Source: Sarcomyxa edulis (Eukaryota; Basidiomycota; Agaricomycetes; Agaricales; Mycenaceae). Taken from it: a stretch of 64,000 nt of DNA. The notes under the pieces were generated by a model, which saw only the letters and a list, made by a program, of their open reading frames with translations, searched no databases and had not been told where the DNA came from. The stretch's first letter is position 1. The number at the start of each line of letters is the position of its first letter. Below, piece after piece: positions 41,938 to 54,178 of this stretch. Where the stretch lies: the NCBI GenBank assembly GCA_009761415.1, contig QUOL01000010.1:372001-436000 (forward strand), written 5' to 3'. Position numbers and translations under genes: made by a program.

Positions 41938-42750
41938 TTAAACCGCGGACCGGCGGTGAGCGTTCCACTCACGAGCTGTCTCTATGTCTGTCTCCCGATT
42001 CAGAGATGGCCTGTCAACTGCCTCTTCCCCTTCGCGAATCTCTTCGCCCATTTCTGTATCGCTGTCAGTGGCGACGGTTCCCTCTTCTTCCCGTCGGCCC
42101 GGGAAAGGTAGAGTGCGACGCGCGACCTGCAGATTGGTGTGTAGAATTTCGCCAGTAAGGCTAATGCGATCGCCGTATAGTCTTGGTTGAAACTCCTCGA
42201 TGGCCGCACATAACATGTTCGATGGATCGGCCTCCATGTAGTCCAAGTTTACTCCCGACCGAGATCGACGCGCATACAGCTCTAGGAACTGCAGATCACT
42301 GTATATCCTACTAGCCTCTTCCACTAGGGTATCGTGTGTGAAACCAATGACATACACAAATCGGCGAGTCAGGACGACGAGCGCTGTTGCTTCTGTGGGG
42401 ATCGGCTCCTTGTTATCGCGATACCGATTTTCAATGGTCCAACGCAGGCGGAGGATAAATGACTACAGTGCAGGGTTAGCTTCGGGTCCTGGTGTTCGAC
42501 CGACTGTGCTCACTAGGTGATCGCATATAATCCGAACGTGCTTACGAATAACTTCTACCCCACGCGGCGTAAATTCTTCATGAAGTTCGTTGCCGATCCT
42601 GTCCTGGAACAGTGTACAGAAGACGATGTTGACCATGGACCGGAGATTAACGCGTAGATACCGACGGAAAGTATTTTTCGATATTTCGGGGTCGATACCC
42701 TCCAGGTCGAGTGAGAGGTCAGCAAAAAGCTCTATAGCGACGGAATCCAT
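41938..42750 (-). CDS. Array paralogue P1
   Basis: Exons 42750-42514 and 42462-41938 (51-nt intron), 253 residues. Before the intron: KNTFRRYLRVNLRSMVNIVF. After it: RDNKEPIPTEATALVVLTRR. A longer C-terminal region has a Glu-rich stretch (EEEGTVATDSDTEMGEEIRE). GCATAAAAGCGG (42782-42793) lies about 35 bp before the ATG. It is the first gene of the array. I see no further paralogue upstream. Function unknown. Confidence 0.75.
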
Positions 42751-42793
42751 GATGAGCGGCGTCTACTTCGTGATCGGCCTGCCGCTTTTATGC

Positions 42794-43512
42794 GTACCAC
42801 AGGACCCTCGGGACCCCGGCGATTGCCCTCTGGTCCTCTGCCTACGGGTTCCCTGATCTGGTTGATCGACCGAGGACGGTCGATGTTCAAAAGTTAGGAT
42901 GGAGTGTGAGGATGTGAACATCCCTAGCCTGCGACATCCTAGTTCCTATCCATTTCATGAGTACGAAGACATTAACCCCATGCCGATCTAGGTTTCTCCC
43001 CGAAAGACCATCCCTCACCTACCCGCTCAGTACTGCGTTCACGCTTTGACGACTTTCCTCAGCCATTACCCCTGTATTCCCACAGATGAAGAGTTCAACC
43101 AGTCACCAGAAAAATTAACGACAGTCTAGAAGAAATCACGACTGAAGTTTCCAATAGACGACTCCACGACTCCTAAAAAGATCCCGTCCGTCATACAGTT
43201 ACCCATGAACTCCCTGCCAAAACGCATTTTCCTCTGGAAATACCGATCGCCCAATCCACACACACGCTCCTATCACTCCTTGTACCTTGCGCCCACACGT
43301 ACCTGGTGGCCTAGCCTATCACTCCTGATACACAATTGACGAACTTCCCTATCTATCAGCCGATCGGTCGCCGAAAGGATCCGAGACCTGGCTATCGCTG
43401 CCGACAATGTAAGACCAAGCCCTATCCTACGAATTCGAATTGGAACGTTGCCGATCGACTTAGTAGGAGGCCAAACGCGATCGCTTTCTGTAGAAGGTTC
43501 GGTTACAAAGTC
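42794..43512. other. Non-coding stretch upstream of the paralogue array
   Basis: About 720 bp with scattered CGATCG words. No coding frame or RNA gene that I can support. Confidence 0.45.
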
Positions 43513-43720
43513 GGCCGACACTTATCTTGGTCTAAGGATTCGAACGCGCAACCGACCGATAATATGCACCAACCGATCGGCCGACACTTATCTTGGTCTA
43601 AGGATTCGAACGCGCAACCGACCGATAATATGCACCATCCGATCGGCCGACACTTATCTTGGTATAAGGACTCGAACGTGCGACTGACCGATCCTATGCA
43701 CTGACCGATCGGCCGACCTA
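43513..43720. repeat. 66-bp tandem repeat (three units and a part)
   Basis: Units start at 43513, 43579 and 43645, with a partial fourth at 43711, beginning GGCCGACACTTATCTTGG. Each has GGATTCGAACGCGC, whose reverse complement GCGCGTTCGAATCC is close to the tRNA B-box consensus. The unit is 22 codons long, so the frame stays open and gives a repeated peptide, which I do not consider a gene. Confidence 0.85.
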
Positions 43721-44230
43721 GTCATCCAGCGATTTCAAGTTACGGATCTTATCCGTGCAGATGACACGCATGTGTAATGCCATTCGACGCGACATGCTGT
43801 CCCAGGAGTAGCCGATCGTCGTTTCCATCCAATGATTCGAACCCGCGACTGACCGATCCTATGTGCTGACCGATCGGCCGACCTAGTCACTCGGCAATTT
43901 CAAGTTACGGAACTTATCCATGCAGATGATACCATGACCGATTGGCCGATCCAATTAAACAGCCGACTAGTTTATCCCGGCTTAAGATTTCGAGCGCGCG
44001 ACTGACCAATCCTTTGCACTGGCCGATCGGTTGACCCATTCACCAAGCGATTCTAAATTATGGATCTATCAAGACAAAATGAAGCATATGTGTAACACTA
44101 TTCAAACGCGACATGCTGTTCCAGGAACGGCCGATTGTCGTCTCTACCCAAGGATTATGGCTCGTAGCCGACCGATTCCAAGAATTGGCCGATCGACCGA
44201 TCCAGTAAAGCGGCCGATTCGGTAGGAAAT
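43711..44230. repeat. Degenerate larger tandem repeats (~150-165 bp)
   Basis: Starts near 43711, 43876 and 44029 share GATCGGCCGACCTAGTCA-like beginnings, a TTTCAAGTTACGGA block, a GCGACATGCTGTxCCAGGA block and a GATTCGAACCCGCGACTGACC-like block. This appears to be the decayed parent of the 66-bp array. No gene. Confidence 0.65.
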
Positions 44231-44839
44231 TCGTCAAAGACCGACATAGCGACAATAAGGGGTTGCCCTTCGACACAACCGATCGGAAACGAAAAGTCTG
44301 CATTCGAAATACGCTCTACCAATTTTAACGGACATCCCCCCGGTGGAACCAATATCCGGTTCATGCTGCGTGCATCGTTCTTTATCGGAAATAGGCCTCG
44401 AGGGGTGGAAAGGCGAACCCCTAATCGCAAGAGGCGAGGAATACTTATACCGGACTTGTAAAATACATTACGGTAGCTACGGGTAGACCCCCCCCCATCT
44501 CTGTACGAACGAAATAATCAACAAACCCACTCTATACAAGGAGAAGTAGCTCACTTCTCACCTTCTAACGAATTGCTTCGACCGATCGCCTTTCTGAAAT
44601 CTCCCAAATCAGAACAAACTATTGCTGCGACCGTAAACCGATCGGCTAAGTCGTTCACTCCCAGTTCCTTTACCTCTAAATTCGAGAGGGCTTCCTCTCG
44701 TCGCATTATAATTCTCACAGAGGTCATTTAGACCTCTCCATTATATTTACTTATAAAAACCTCGAGCATTTAGGTATTACCGTCAAGTACAAATCCCCTC
44801 AAACAAACGTCACCTAAACCCTTAGTGGACGAACTACTG
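44231..44839. other. Non-coding stretch
   Basis: About 600 bp. It contains a run of eight C near 44490 and occasional CGATCG words. No coding frame that I can support. Confidence 0.45.
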
Positions 44840-45211
44840 TTAGGTTGCAGAAACTATTTCGCACCTAGCGCCGCAGTCCTCATCACACCGGATTGTGTCT
44901 TCCCAGCTCTTCGGGAACCACTTCTTCTTGAAGGTGGTGCAGAAGTTGGCGAACGTCATTTTGAGGAGGTCGTCCTCTTCTACGTTGATCCACTCGATCA
45001 TAGCGGGATTCTCTAGATGATAGATGATGCGACTGACTTTCTCCTCTTCGGGCACTTTCTTCGTAGCGAAGAATCGTTTACACATGCTCTCCCAACGATT
45101 GAAAACAGCCGGATTCATATCGCCGGAGGAAAGAGTAGGAGCTGCATTAGGGGAGGTCTGACTGACTTGAGCGTCGCGAGGGTTGGGCGTAGCGTGTTTT
45201 GCGAAGGACAT
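44840..45211 (-). pseudogene. Retroelement gag fragment
   Basis: An ATG at 45211 (MSFAKHATPNPRDAQ) opens a capsid-like segment (DMNPAVFNRWESMCKRFFAT, RIIYHLENPAMIEWINVEED, FCTTFKKKWFPKSWEDTIR), which I recognise as the N-terminal Gag region of basidiomycete Ty3/gypsy-type elements. It stops after about 123 codons with no nucleocapsid or pol following, so it is a relic. A Ser-rich extension in frame reaches 45409. Confidence 0.6.
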
Positions 45212-45411
45212 TGCAACAAGAGGCGCGTGATAAAGTTCAGAGTCGGAAGAATCGGGAGAGTCCGAGCTTTTCGAGGACGGGCGATATATGCGTTCGGGTG
45301 ATGGCGTCAAGGACGGCAGAGAGGACGATACGAGCGATACGCTGCCAAACGATGAGTTTGGGAGAGAGGGACGATTGATTGAGCGAGACAGGGTCGAGAA
45401 AACCAGCAAGC

Positions 45412-45805
45412 CTGGCTATATGCTATGAAGCACCGTTGTGAAGGTTCTGGTAGTTATCTGAGGTTGTAATAGATTACAACGTCGTGGTTTTCGAGAATCG
45501 AGGGAGTCGTTCAAGGCGGGATGATGTTGAGAGTGATGAGGAGCGGTGGGGAGGTGAATAATGAAATCCCGCGGAAGTAAATCGAAGCCGCCGGGATCAA
45601 TTCTTGATGAAATCGAGATTATGAAATTCGAGGTTTTTAGGATACTATGTCGAATTTTAAAAAAAAGTGGAAGACCACGAGGGTGGTCTACACTGAGGAG
45701 GAACAAAGATAAAATGAAACTGAGTATGGATTAAAAGGTAAGGTACACTACGAGCGAAGCGAGGCATGTAAAGGTGTAGACAAACAGTAACAAAGCGAGC
45801 TACTG
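45412..45805. other. Non-coding stretch between gag relic and hAT relic
   Basis: About 390 bp, AT-rich, with no open frame or repeat that I can assign. Confidence 0.4.
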
Positions 45806-46818
45806 TTACACACCCATAGCAATGCGATAGACTTCCGATAAGTCAGTCAAGGAATAGTATCGATCCATCTTCTTTTTGGCCAACTTCATAGCGGCGACAA
45901 TTGCGGGATGGTAATTGGCGAGAGTGTGGCTGTTGAGGGAAGCAGAAAGGCGGTCCATAGCTGGGATGACAGCAGTGATGCTTGCCGACTCGCGAGAGAA
46001 GTATATAGTAGCTTGCTTGTATTGCTACGCCAATATCGAGTCAGCAAAGAGTAACAAAAATGAGGAATGGTGACATACCTCCAGAAGCTGCACAAGGTCC
46101 TCGATGACCTTCCACTCATCACTGTCCAACTCATACTTCCGTAATTTGAGGCTCTTATTAGCAGTGATGGCATCGATGGGCTCGCGGTATCGGATAGCGA
46201 AGGCCATCATGTCATGAGTAGAGTTCCAACGAGTAACGACATCACGCGGAATGAGGTTTGGTTTGAGGTTGAGCTTCACACAGGTGTCGCGCCAGACAGG
46301 AAGAGCAATGGTTGTTGAGTGAATGATGGCGAAGGAAAGTTTGCGAACCTAGATATTATGAGTTAGCACATGGGTCCATGAAGACGAGAGAACTGTATCT
46401 GACCTTCGTAACAGCCTGTCGTACAATTGCTGTGTCTTTGAGAACGGCCTCCTTCTCATCCTCCGACAATGCCGCGAGCTCGTCAATCTGGTCCTGTGGA
46501 TCATCTACGTCCTCTCCTTCTTCACCTTTCTCCTCCGAGTCTTCGTCGTCGTCATCTATGTCCAGGATCGGGGTCTACAGAAGTGTCAGAGCCATCGTTG
46601 GAAGACTTTTCCGCCTCGAGAGAGTGGGAACGAGTAGATTTGATGGATGATGAGGACTGTGTGCGGGTGGTCAAAGCTCGCTTGACCTTCTTGAACGGAC
46701 GAGTAACGGCTTTAGCTGTCACTTTTGCAGCACTCTTCACAGAGGCCGCTTTGGAAGAGATTTTAGAGACTGTGGACTGAGAGGATTTTGTCGAACGCTT
46801 GTCAGAGTCCTTCGGCAT
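45806..46818 (-). pseudogene. hAT-type transposase relic
   Basis: The segments fit a reduced agaricomycete hAT-like transposase: a Ser/Lys N-terminus (MPKDSDKRSTKSSQ), then, after a frame break near 46573, DDDEDSEEKGEEGEDVDDPQ. Next come the conserved KLNLKPNLIPRDVVTRWNST and DAITANKSLKLRKYELDSD. A GT-AG intron near 46025-46080 is followed by TIYFSRESASITAVIPAMDR and SLTDLSEVYRIAMGV, where it stops. Family members continue into a dimerisation domain, so this copy lacks its C-terminus as well as carrying the frame break. Confidence 0.7.
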
Positions 46819-47505
46819 TGTGTAGAGAACAGAGTACACACCTTTGACTGTCGAAAACTCCAGTTTATATACCACAGCTGCCCACATCGGTGTTCCGAAT
46901 TGAAAATGCGCATGGGACATGTACAATTCCTCGGACAAATAGATTGCTCAGAAGAAGTAGATCAGTCTGAGATGTTGTACTATGAGTGGATAGATTGCGA
47001 TACAACAAAGACAGCTGCACAAAATTTATCAGTCATCAAACAGTGTAATAAATGAAACAAATGAAGACGTACATATAATGCGGTAGGTACGGGCCACACC
47101 CTGTAGAGGCTCTGAGGTATCGAGCAATGACTACAGATGAAAATTGTGACACTTGGCTGTCCGCAAGAAAGATTTGAATAAATCGTTTTGAAGAACTCGG
47201 TCAACTCGAACTCACCTTGGTCTTCGAAACAACTTGTATCCAGCTCAGGGGCTTCTCAAGGTGGAGGGATCCACTCAGAGTTTACGAGTTGCTGTCGTCG
47301 ATGCCAATGTTGACGAGTGAGGTGTGAGAGACGGTGAAAATTGTTTGCTGGCACTGATTGAGTTCAAACACCGCACAAAACCTTCCTAAACCCGCAGCAC
47401 CGTAATAACGGTTGCGGTATGTCAGCGGTTCCGGAACTCCGGACCCGTACCCGTCACTGCCACACCCGTGACCGTGATACCGCGGGTGCACCCGTACCCT
47501 TGCTA
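46819..47505. repeat. hAT 5' flank with probable terminal repeat
   Basis: No gene. On the minus strand the right boundary reads CAAGGGTACGGGTGCACCCG, the look of a hAT terminal inverted repeat (47486-47505), followed by CGG/GTGACGGG subterminal words. The matching other end was not found. Confidence 0.45.
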
Positions 47506-48469
47506 TACCCTAGGACTGTAATGCTTCACTTTGGCTTCACTAATGCACCTATTATTACACCATTCAGAATTTGCGACTGGATAGGTCAAACAAGAGGGCT
47601 TGAGACTGAAGTACATGTATCGAATAATTGGTACCGACTTCAGTCTTCAGTCTCGATGTATTGTTGGGGTGAATATTTTGTTCTTTGGTTCTCAGGGGAA
47701 TGTCAATTGTACCCCACTGGCTAACACACATTTAAATAGATTTAAATTGCAATAAGTACGGGTCATATAGGTGGAGGAGGAGGAAGGTATTTCCATTCTT
47801 TCTCGAAATCTGAGGGTGAGAACCTTTGATTAGATTAGATCAGATAGTCACGTGTATCCCTCTTGGGCCTTTGGCCCAACTTTGGCTTCTCAGTTGCGTT
47901 CGGGACATTTTTTGGGGATCTGGAGCTCTTTGGATGTCTTTTAAGTGCTCTGAAGCTGAAACATAGCCCAAATACATCCTCCAGAACATGCATGTAAGTT
48001 CGTGTATAAGGCTCTCAGAACCCCCCCCTCCCCCCCCACCCCCGGTGCCGGCAATTGCCGATGCGTCCCCCTTGTCAAATCCTCTTTCACGTGCACATAA
48101 TTGAATATGTGGATGCGACAGGATTCCAGAGGATCCTAAGGGTTCAGGATTCCTAAGACTACAAATACAATCGTGCGGAACGCACACACAAATAAACTTT
48201 GGCATGTCACGTAACGAAGACCTGATATTGCGTCTGTAGAGTACAATTGCATTACGCCTCTGGACTCTAAAAGTCATGGATGTGGGTGTAAACTAAGAGG
48301 CGTGAGAGTTTGTCTACGCTGACCGTGACTGATCGAAAAAGAACAATATATGAAGGAATACTAAACGGAATGTGCTACAAGGGAATCAAAAAATAATGAT
48401 GATGCCAACGATACCTAATAACAATCAATCAACCGAACACATGAGAAGAAGCTTGACCACAACGACAGA
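47506..48469. other. Non-coding boundary between mobile-rich and host regions
   Basis: About 960 bp with no supportable gene. It contains a C-rich low-complexity run at 48025-48043. It probably includes the 3' end of the kinase transcript. Confidence 0.45.
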
Positions 48470-51381
48470 TCATGGTCTCAACAATGCCTTCCTAGCCTCC
48501 TCAGTCGCTCGCCGAGCACTAGCAAGGGAAGGCCGAGCCCCATGCCCAACAGCCCCATCAGAATCTGGTATCGATGCAGCTGCCCCTCGTCTGTTCACCG
48601 CATTGGCAGCCGCAACCACCCGTAGCAGATTCCCGTTACTCGTCCGTTTGTTGATAGCGCTCCGAGCCACAGTCCTTGTTCCAGGCGCAGGCGCAGACGC
48701 CGATCCGATGGGTATTCTATCCCGATCAACGCGTTTGAGGAACGGACTAGGCATATTTTCCTCATCGTACTCCGGAGATGGATGTGATCGTGGAATGGGC
48801 ATGATTATTGTTTTGGCAGTGCTTGGTGCAGTAGACGCCGATGCGGCTGTTGATGATGCTGAATGGAGATGTGGGTGTGGGAGAGGTTTTGGCTTGATGG
48901 TGTGTTGTGATGATGCACTGCTGATGGAGGTTGAGGAGGATGAAGATGATGACGTCGATTCTGTATTTTGAGTTGGTAGAGGAAGGGATGCAGTTTTGGT
49001 CAATGAGGGCCGTCGAGATCCTGAACGGATTGAAGGGCGTCTTAGACGAGTAGGGAGGGGTTTCAGTGAGCTAGAATCAGATGCAGCCAAACTGGCTGGG
49101 ACGTCTTTACTCTTTACTTTTTCTCTATTCTTCGACGGACTAGGTGGTGGGCTCGCCGTCTCATTCCCACTCTCATCATCTTCCTCTGCAGCACGAGTTT
49201 CAGCTACCCGCTTACGATCGGCGACTTCGTCAAAGTCAAATATTGTCGCAAAATTCAATCCCACTTTGGGTGTATTCACGAACAGATTCGCAAATTCTGC
49301 TGGTGATGGGGTAGCCAGTGGTTCTCCCGTTGCGGTGAGAACCACGCCTTTCATAGCTGATGCAATGAAGTCGCCAGAAAATTGGTTGGACGAACGTCCG
49401 ATTGGTGTGGCGTAGACATGTGGAGGGAACGTATGCTGTGAAGTCGTCGGTCGTTGCCGTGTAGGCGTTGGACTAGGATATGCGTGAGCCTCCTCGGTCA
49501 TACGAGCCAGTGGTACCAACAGGTTCTTCACTTCTTCCAATGGGGTCTTCTCTCTCTTGCCCGCCTTCGCACGCTCCTCTATCGCTTGAATTTGTTCCTC
49601 CAATTGACTCCTTAGCTGTTCCAATTTCGTCTCCTCCTCTTTGAGTTCCTGTCCCCATTTCGAGACCCACTCGACTTTCTCCTCGACTTCTTTCCTAATC
49701 TCCTCCTCCCTGGTCCTCCATGCCTCGCACAGCTCTTCCTCCCTCTTTCTTATCGCCTCGATAATCTCACCTTCTCTTCTCGTCATAACCGCAGCAACTT
49801 CTTCTTCCCTCTTCGCCACCGCGACTCTTAACTCGTCCTCCCTCCTGCTGATGGCCACTCGAATCTGGGCGTCGACACTCTGCTGCGACTGTAACTGGAA
49901 TTGTGTTTGCATCTGCGACATAGTTTGCTTCAGTGCTACGATCTCTGCGTCCTTCTGCGCCAGCAACGTAGCGATATGTGCCTCCTTCTCCGCAAGGACA
50001 GCTTCACGAGCAAGAACTTCGCGTTCTTTGGAGACCACATTCGTTTTATGCGTCTTCACAGCATTTAGCCTGCGCCTAGAGTTAGAAAGATGTCATCAAC
50101 GCCATCGATATATAGTGTACGTACATCTTCTCCGTCTCGGAGACTTTGAAGACAAGTTCTAGTCGTTCGTGTTGGAGGAGTTGGGCTGCTGATGGACGCA
50201 TGGCTGGCTATGGACACACACACGCTTTGCTTAATTGTTCGTTCGCATGAAATTCAAGTGGAAGCATACGTTGAGATGAAGCATTGATTTGATGATCCCA
50301 GATAGTGACTGGCTATAGCCCTTAGGTAAAGGAGGTATACGGCCATTTCTGAAGAGTCATGGGATGAAGAACAAGGAGGTTCTGGCATATTATACAACGT
50401 ACCTGATGAATATGCTGAGTTCGGCGTGGGTTTTGGCTTCGTGAAATGGTGGTTTGAGGGCGCAGAGTTCATAAATTAAACAGCCGAGGGACCAGATGTC
50501 GGATTTCGAGTCGTAAGCTTTTTCTTGCATAAGTTCTGGAGACATGTAATATGGAGTCTGTATGCAAATCCGTTATGAGCTGAAGTAAGGCGTTTCGAAT
50601 GGAAACAACGTACACCGACGTAGGTGTTGGCGAAACTGGCTTGTGCAAGCGCCTTTGAGAGACCGAAATCGCCCAGCTTGACCATGTTCGATTCGTCCAA
50701 AAAGACTGCATCACCGCTCATGAGGTGAATAGCGCACTCAAAAGGAAGCAGACGCACCATTATCTGGCTTCAAATCTCGATGTAATATCTGCGGTCGTTT
50801 TTCTCCAGCACCCGACGTAGCTCCGCCACTCCCTGACCTCCCATGACCGCCAGATCCTCCATTCGGATGATGACAATGCTGCAACGCTAGCAATATCTGC
50901 ATAAAATAATTCCAGATAGTGTCCTCGGGTATAGGTCTATTGTGTTTCTGAGCGTGCTTGATGACAGTCGAGAGGTCTCCACCTCCACAGTACTCCATCA
51001 ATATGTATAGAATTCCAGCATCTCGGTCTACGTGGCGGTCATGATATCGGACGATATGGTCGTGGTGTAGGTCTTTGAGGATATTGCTGCAAGTACACCC
51101 CAAGCCTCGGTCATTTTGTGCGATACGATTTTTTCCGCAGGGATACTCACACTTCGGCGACAATCTGTTTACGATCCCGTTCACTCATTCTCTCAAAGTT
51201 GAGCTCCTTGCGGGCAAATATCTGAGAATCGGCGTCAACAGGTGGCATGAACGCGAAACGACCGAAACGCGTCTAAAAAACTCACTAAACCATCTGATTT
51301 TCTTCTGACTTTTCGTATGATTCCAAAGGAACCGTTTCCTATTATATCTTGCGGGTCGTACAGCTCAAGAAACGAAGACAT
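48470..51381 (-). CDS. nimA: NIMA-related (Nek/Kin3) mitotic serine/threonine kinase
   Basis: Eight exons: 51381-51286, 51221-51151, 51086-50758, 50705-50614, 50557-50403, 50348-50270, 50207-50125, 50075-48470 (837 codons with stop). Kinase motifs are all present: GNGSFG loop (about residues 15-20), FARKEL lysine, [17 protein letters not shown] and YYMSPELM. Lobe and C-helix sequences are typical of NIMA kinases. A glycine-rich insertion ([13 protein letters not shown]) sits just before the HRD motif. After the domain, a long coiled coil (about 300-480, [21 protein letters not shown] heptads) and a disordered Ser/Pro tail match NIMA architecture. It controls mitotic entry and spindle/septum events in fungi. 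Divergent from the neighbouring Pfs2 gene, 282 bp apart. Confidence 0.93.
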
Positions 51382-51663
51382 TTGAGGAGGAGGGGTGTTG
51401 GCCGGAGGATGGACGGGTAGATTCAATCTGGTTCGAGTTTCATACAGTAACAGTCACGCTGCCGCGTCCGGTTTGCTTGTCTGAAGCCTCTACCCACAGC
51501 AGACCCGCATCGCCACCTAGATAGTACTTCTCCTCCTTCTCCAGCTTTTTTGTTTTCCATCTTCCTATTTCCACTGGACCACCTGTGCTGAATGAATACA
51601 CGATACTGAAACTACCAGTATATATAGGTCTGAACTATAGCACCCCACAAGAGTAGCAGCGCG

Positions 51664-53775
51664 ATGTCTAGCGCCCTGCCTGTCCTGCTTCCTCCAAAGG
51701 CCATTCCAAGTTCTTCCAATCGTTCGCATCTCGAATGGACACCGAAAAGATATCTTTCGGAACCTCAGCCACCTCCTGCAGATGATACAAAAATCCAGGA
51801 GCAGGAGATGGCCAATGCAAGACAAGCATTGGACGGGAAACTAATAAAGAAGACGAGACCACGACGGACTGTGGATTACAATGGTGGCATGGGACGATGG
51901 GCATTGGTGCGTAGCTCAAGCCGAAGAAGCTGCACATTCGTTGACTCGATGACTCTATAGCTGCGCAAATTGCGACCAAATCCTTCCTATGTACCGTATT
52001 TAAGACCTAGTCCGCCGTATATCATTGATGTACGAGAATCTATCCCCATTCCAATTACACTATGTTGACACCAATCCTCTCAGCTCCTCCCACCTAAAGC
52101 ATACCCAGACAATTTATCCACTTCACTGTGTACCAAGTTCGTGCATACTTCAACCAATAAAATTCGTTGCCCAGTCAATGTCGTCACGGTCAGTCTCCAT
52201 ATCCTTGCTAGGATACACACAAACCAATTTCTGTGAAACGAATAGTGGACGCCCGAGGGCCGACGGGTGCTAACAGGATCAACAAGTGGTGAATTTACGC
52301 TCTGGAACGGCCTCACCTTCAATTTCGAGACTATACTTCAAGCCCACGACACTGCAATTTGCGCCTTTGCCTTCACACATTCCGGGGCCTACTTGGCTTC
52401 AGCTGATAAGAGCGGCATCATAAAGTACTTCCAACCTAATATGAACAATTTGACCGCCTGGCAGGGTTCCCGGTCTCGAGAGGCTATTCGGGGGCTGAGC
52501 TTCAGTCCTGACGATAGTCGCTTTGCGACGGCTAGCGATGACTCCAGTGTTCGAATTTGGTCGTTTGAAGAGAGCAGGGAAGAGAGTGTACTCACTGGTA
52601 AAGTCTTTCTTAACATCCCTAATGAAGACAATATTGACGCTTCCCGACAGGCCACGGTTGGGACGTGAAATGCGTCGAGTGGCATCCTACCAAGGGGCTC
52701 CTAGTCTCTGGAAGTAAAGACAACCAAATCAAATTCTGGGACCCACGGACAGGAACTGTATTATCGACACTGTAAGTCGCGCCACTTCTTATGAATGCGG
52801 TCTCATATCTAGAATATCATTCGCAGGCATCAACATAAAAACACAATACAAGCTCTATCTTGGTCACCCAATGGCGATATGGTTGCCAGTGCTTCTCGAG
52901 ATCAAACCGTTCGCGTCTTTGATATTCGAGCAATGAAAGAATTCCGAGTATTGAAGGGTCACAAGAAAGAAGTCTGCTGTAAGCTTTCTCGTGACTTTGA
53001 TACATCCAAACCATTCAATCATCTAACACATCCTTCTCCAGCGGTCACTTGGCATCCCGTACACCCCATCCTCGTATCAGGCGGTTCAGAAGGAGCTATC
53101 CTACACTGGGACATCGCCGCCCCAGAACCCACATTCAATCAACCCCCCGCACCGCCTCGTGCGACGCTTTCCCAAGCCCACGACTCCAACGTATGGTCCC
53201 TCGCCTTTCACCCTCTAGGCCATCTTCTCGTCAGCGCATCCAACGACCACACCACCCGATTCTGGTCCCGCGAGAGGCCTGGAGACGCTTCATCCGTGTT
53301 CTCGGGCGGAGGCGAGAAACCACCGGAGATAATTGATACTAGTGGGCAAGACGATGAAGATGATGCTATGGTCCCAGGTTTCAGTTATAGCGGTGGGGGT
53401 GGCAATGCTCCTTGGTGGGGTAAGGATGAAGAGACTAATGGGGTAGTAGGATCCGGACTCGGATCCTCTGCGCCTTTGGCCGAGAATGGGTTTGTTCGCA
53501 GGCCGGGGTTACAAGATGGTGGCGACGATATGATTCCAGGATTTGGAGCTTCGGATAATTCGGTCGCAGGGCGACAAAGTGGTCCTCTTCCATCACAAGA
53601 GGATATGTTTGGAGGACCTGAAGATTGGAATCGCAATACTGGCGGTGGTAGTGGCGGTGGTCCTGCTGCTGAAGATTGGGGGCGCGGAGGCGGCGGAGCT
53701 GGTAGCCGACAAGGTCGATGGGGCCCGAGAAGAGGTGGTGGTGGTGGTGGCGGCGGAGGCGGTGGACGATATTGA
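51664..53775 (+). CDS. PFS2: Pfs2/WDR33, WD-repeat subunit of the cleavage and polyadenylation factor
   Basis: Seven exons: 51664-51906, 51961-52029, 52084-52188, 52246-52597, 52651-52771, 52827-52978, 53042-53775 (592 codons with stop). The family signature region [10 protein letters not shown] and [20 protein letters not shown] precedes seven-bladed WD40 repeats ([93 protein letters not shown]). The C-terminus is a long Gly-rich RG/RGG-like tail with a GGT/GGC run. It acts in the nucleus, in mRNA 3'-end formation. Confidence 0.95.
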
Positions 53776-54178
53776 TTTACTTCATTGTGTACTGTCAAAA
53801 CGCTATCACATCACACCTTTTTTTTTTGAACTCGCAGAGAAAATGATATTTCATGAATGAGAAAGAAATTTTGGAACGTAGAAGTACACAGGTGTAGACC
53901 AAGCTTCCAGATAGTAGTACAGAGATAGTAGGAGATGTATAAAGGAGAAAAAAGAAACGCGTTTTAGTCCGTGGATAGAGTAAGACGTATATAGTGGCAG
54001 ATGAATATGGAAAAAAGACCAAGTATATGCATATCGTACAATCGTGCGGGGAATCATGCATGGCAAGGATATCTTCGAAAAACAAACACGCAATAGTACG
54101 GTATGTTGACGATGTACAAGTAATGAATGACTTGACGGCAGGGGGCGTAAATATTCTTTAGAATGATGACGAGGGCGT

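Noticed and set aside
42463..42513. Readthrough of the first exon of P1 (and likewise P2-P5) to a nearby stop
   Set aside because: The short extensions lie in GT-AG introns. Splicing joins the conserved post-intron motif in all members.
43336..43704. Repetitive open frames over the 66-bp array
   Set aside because: The unit is a multiple of three, so frames stay open by arithmetic. No start context or homology.
44058..44430. Minus-strand frames in the degenerate repeats
   Set aside because: They change content between repeat units and show no conservation or domain.
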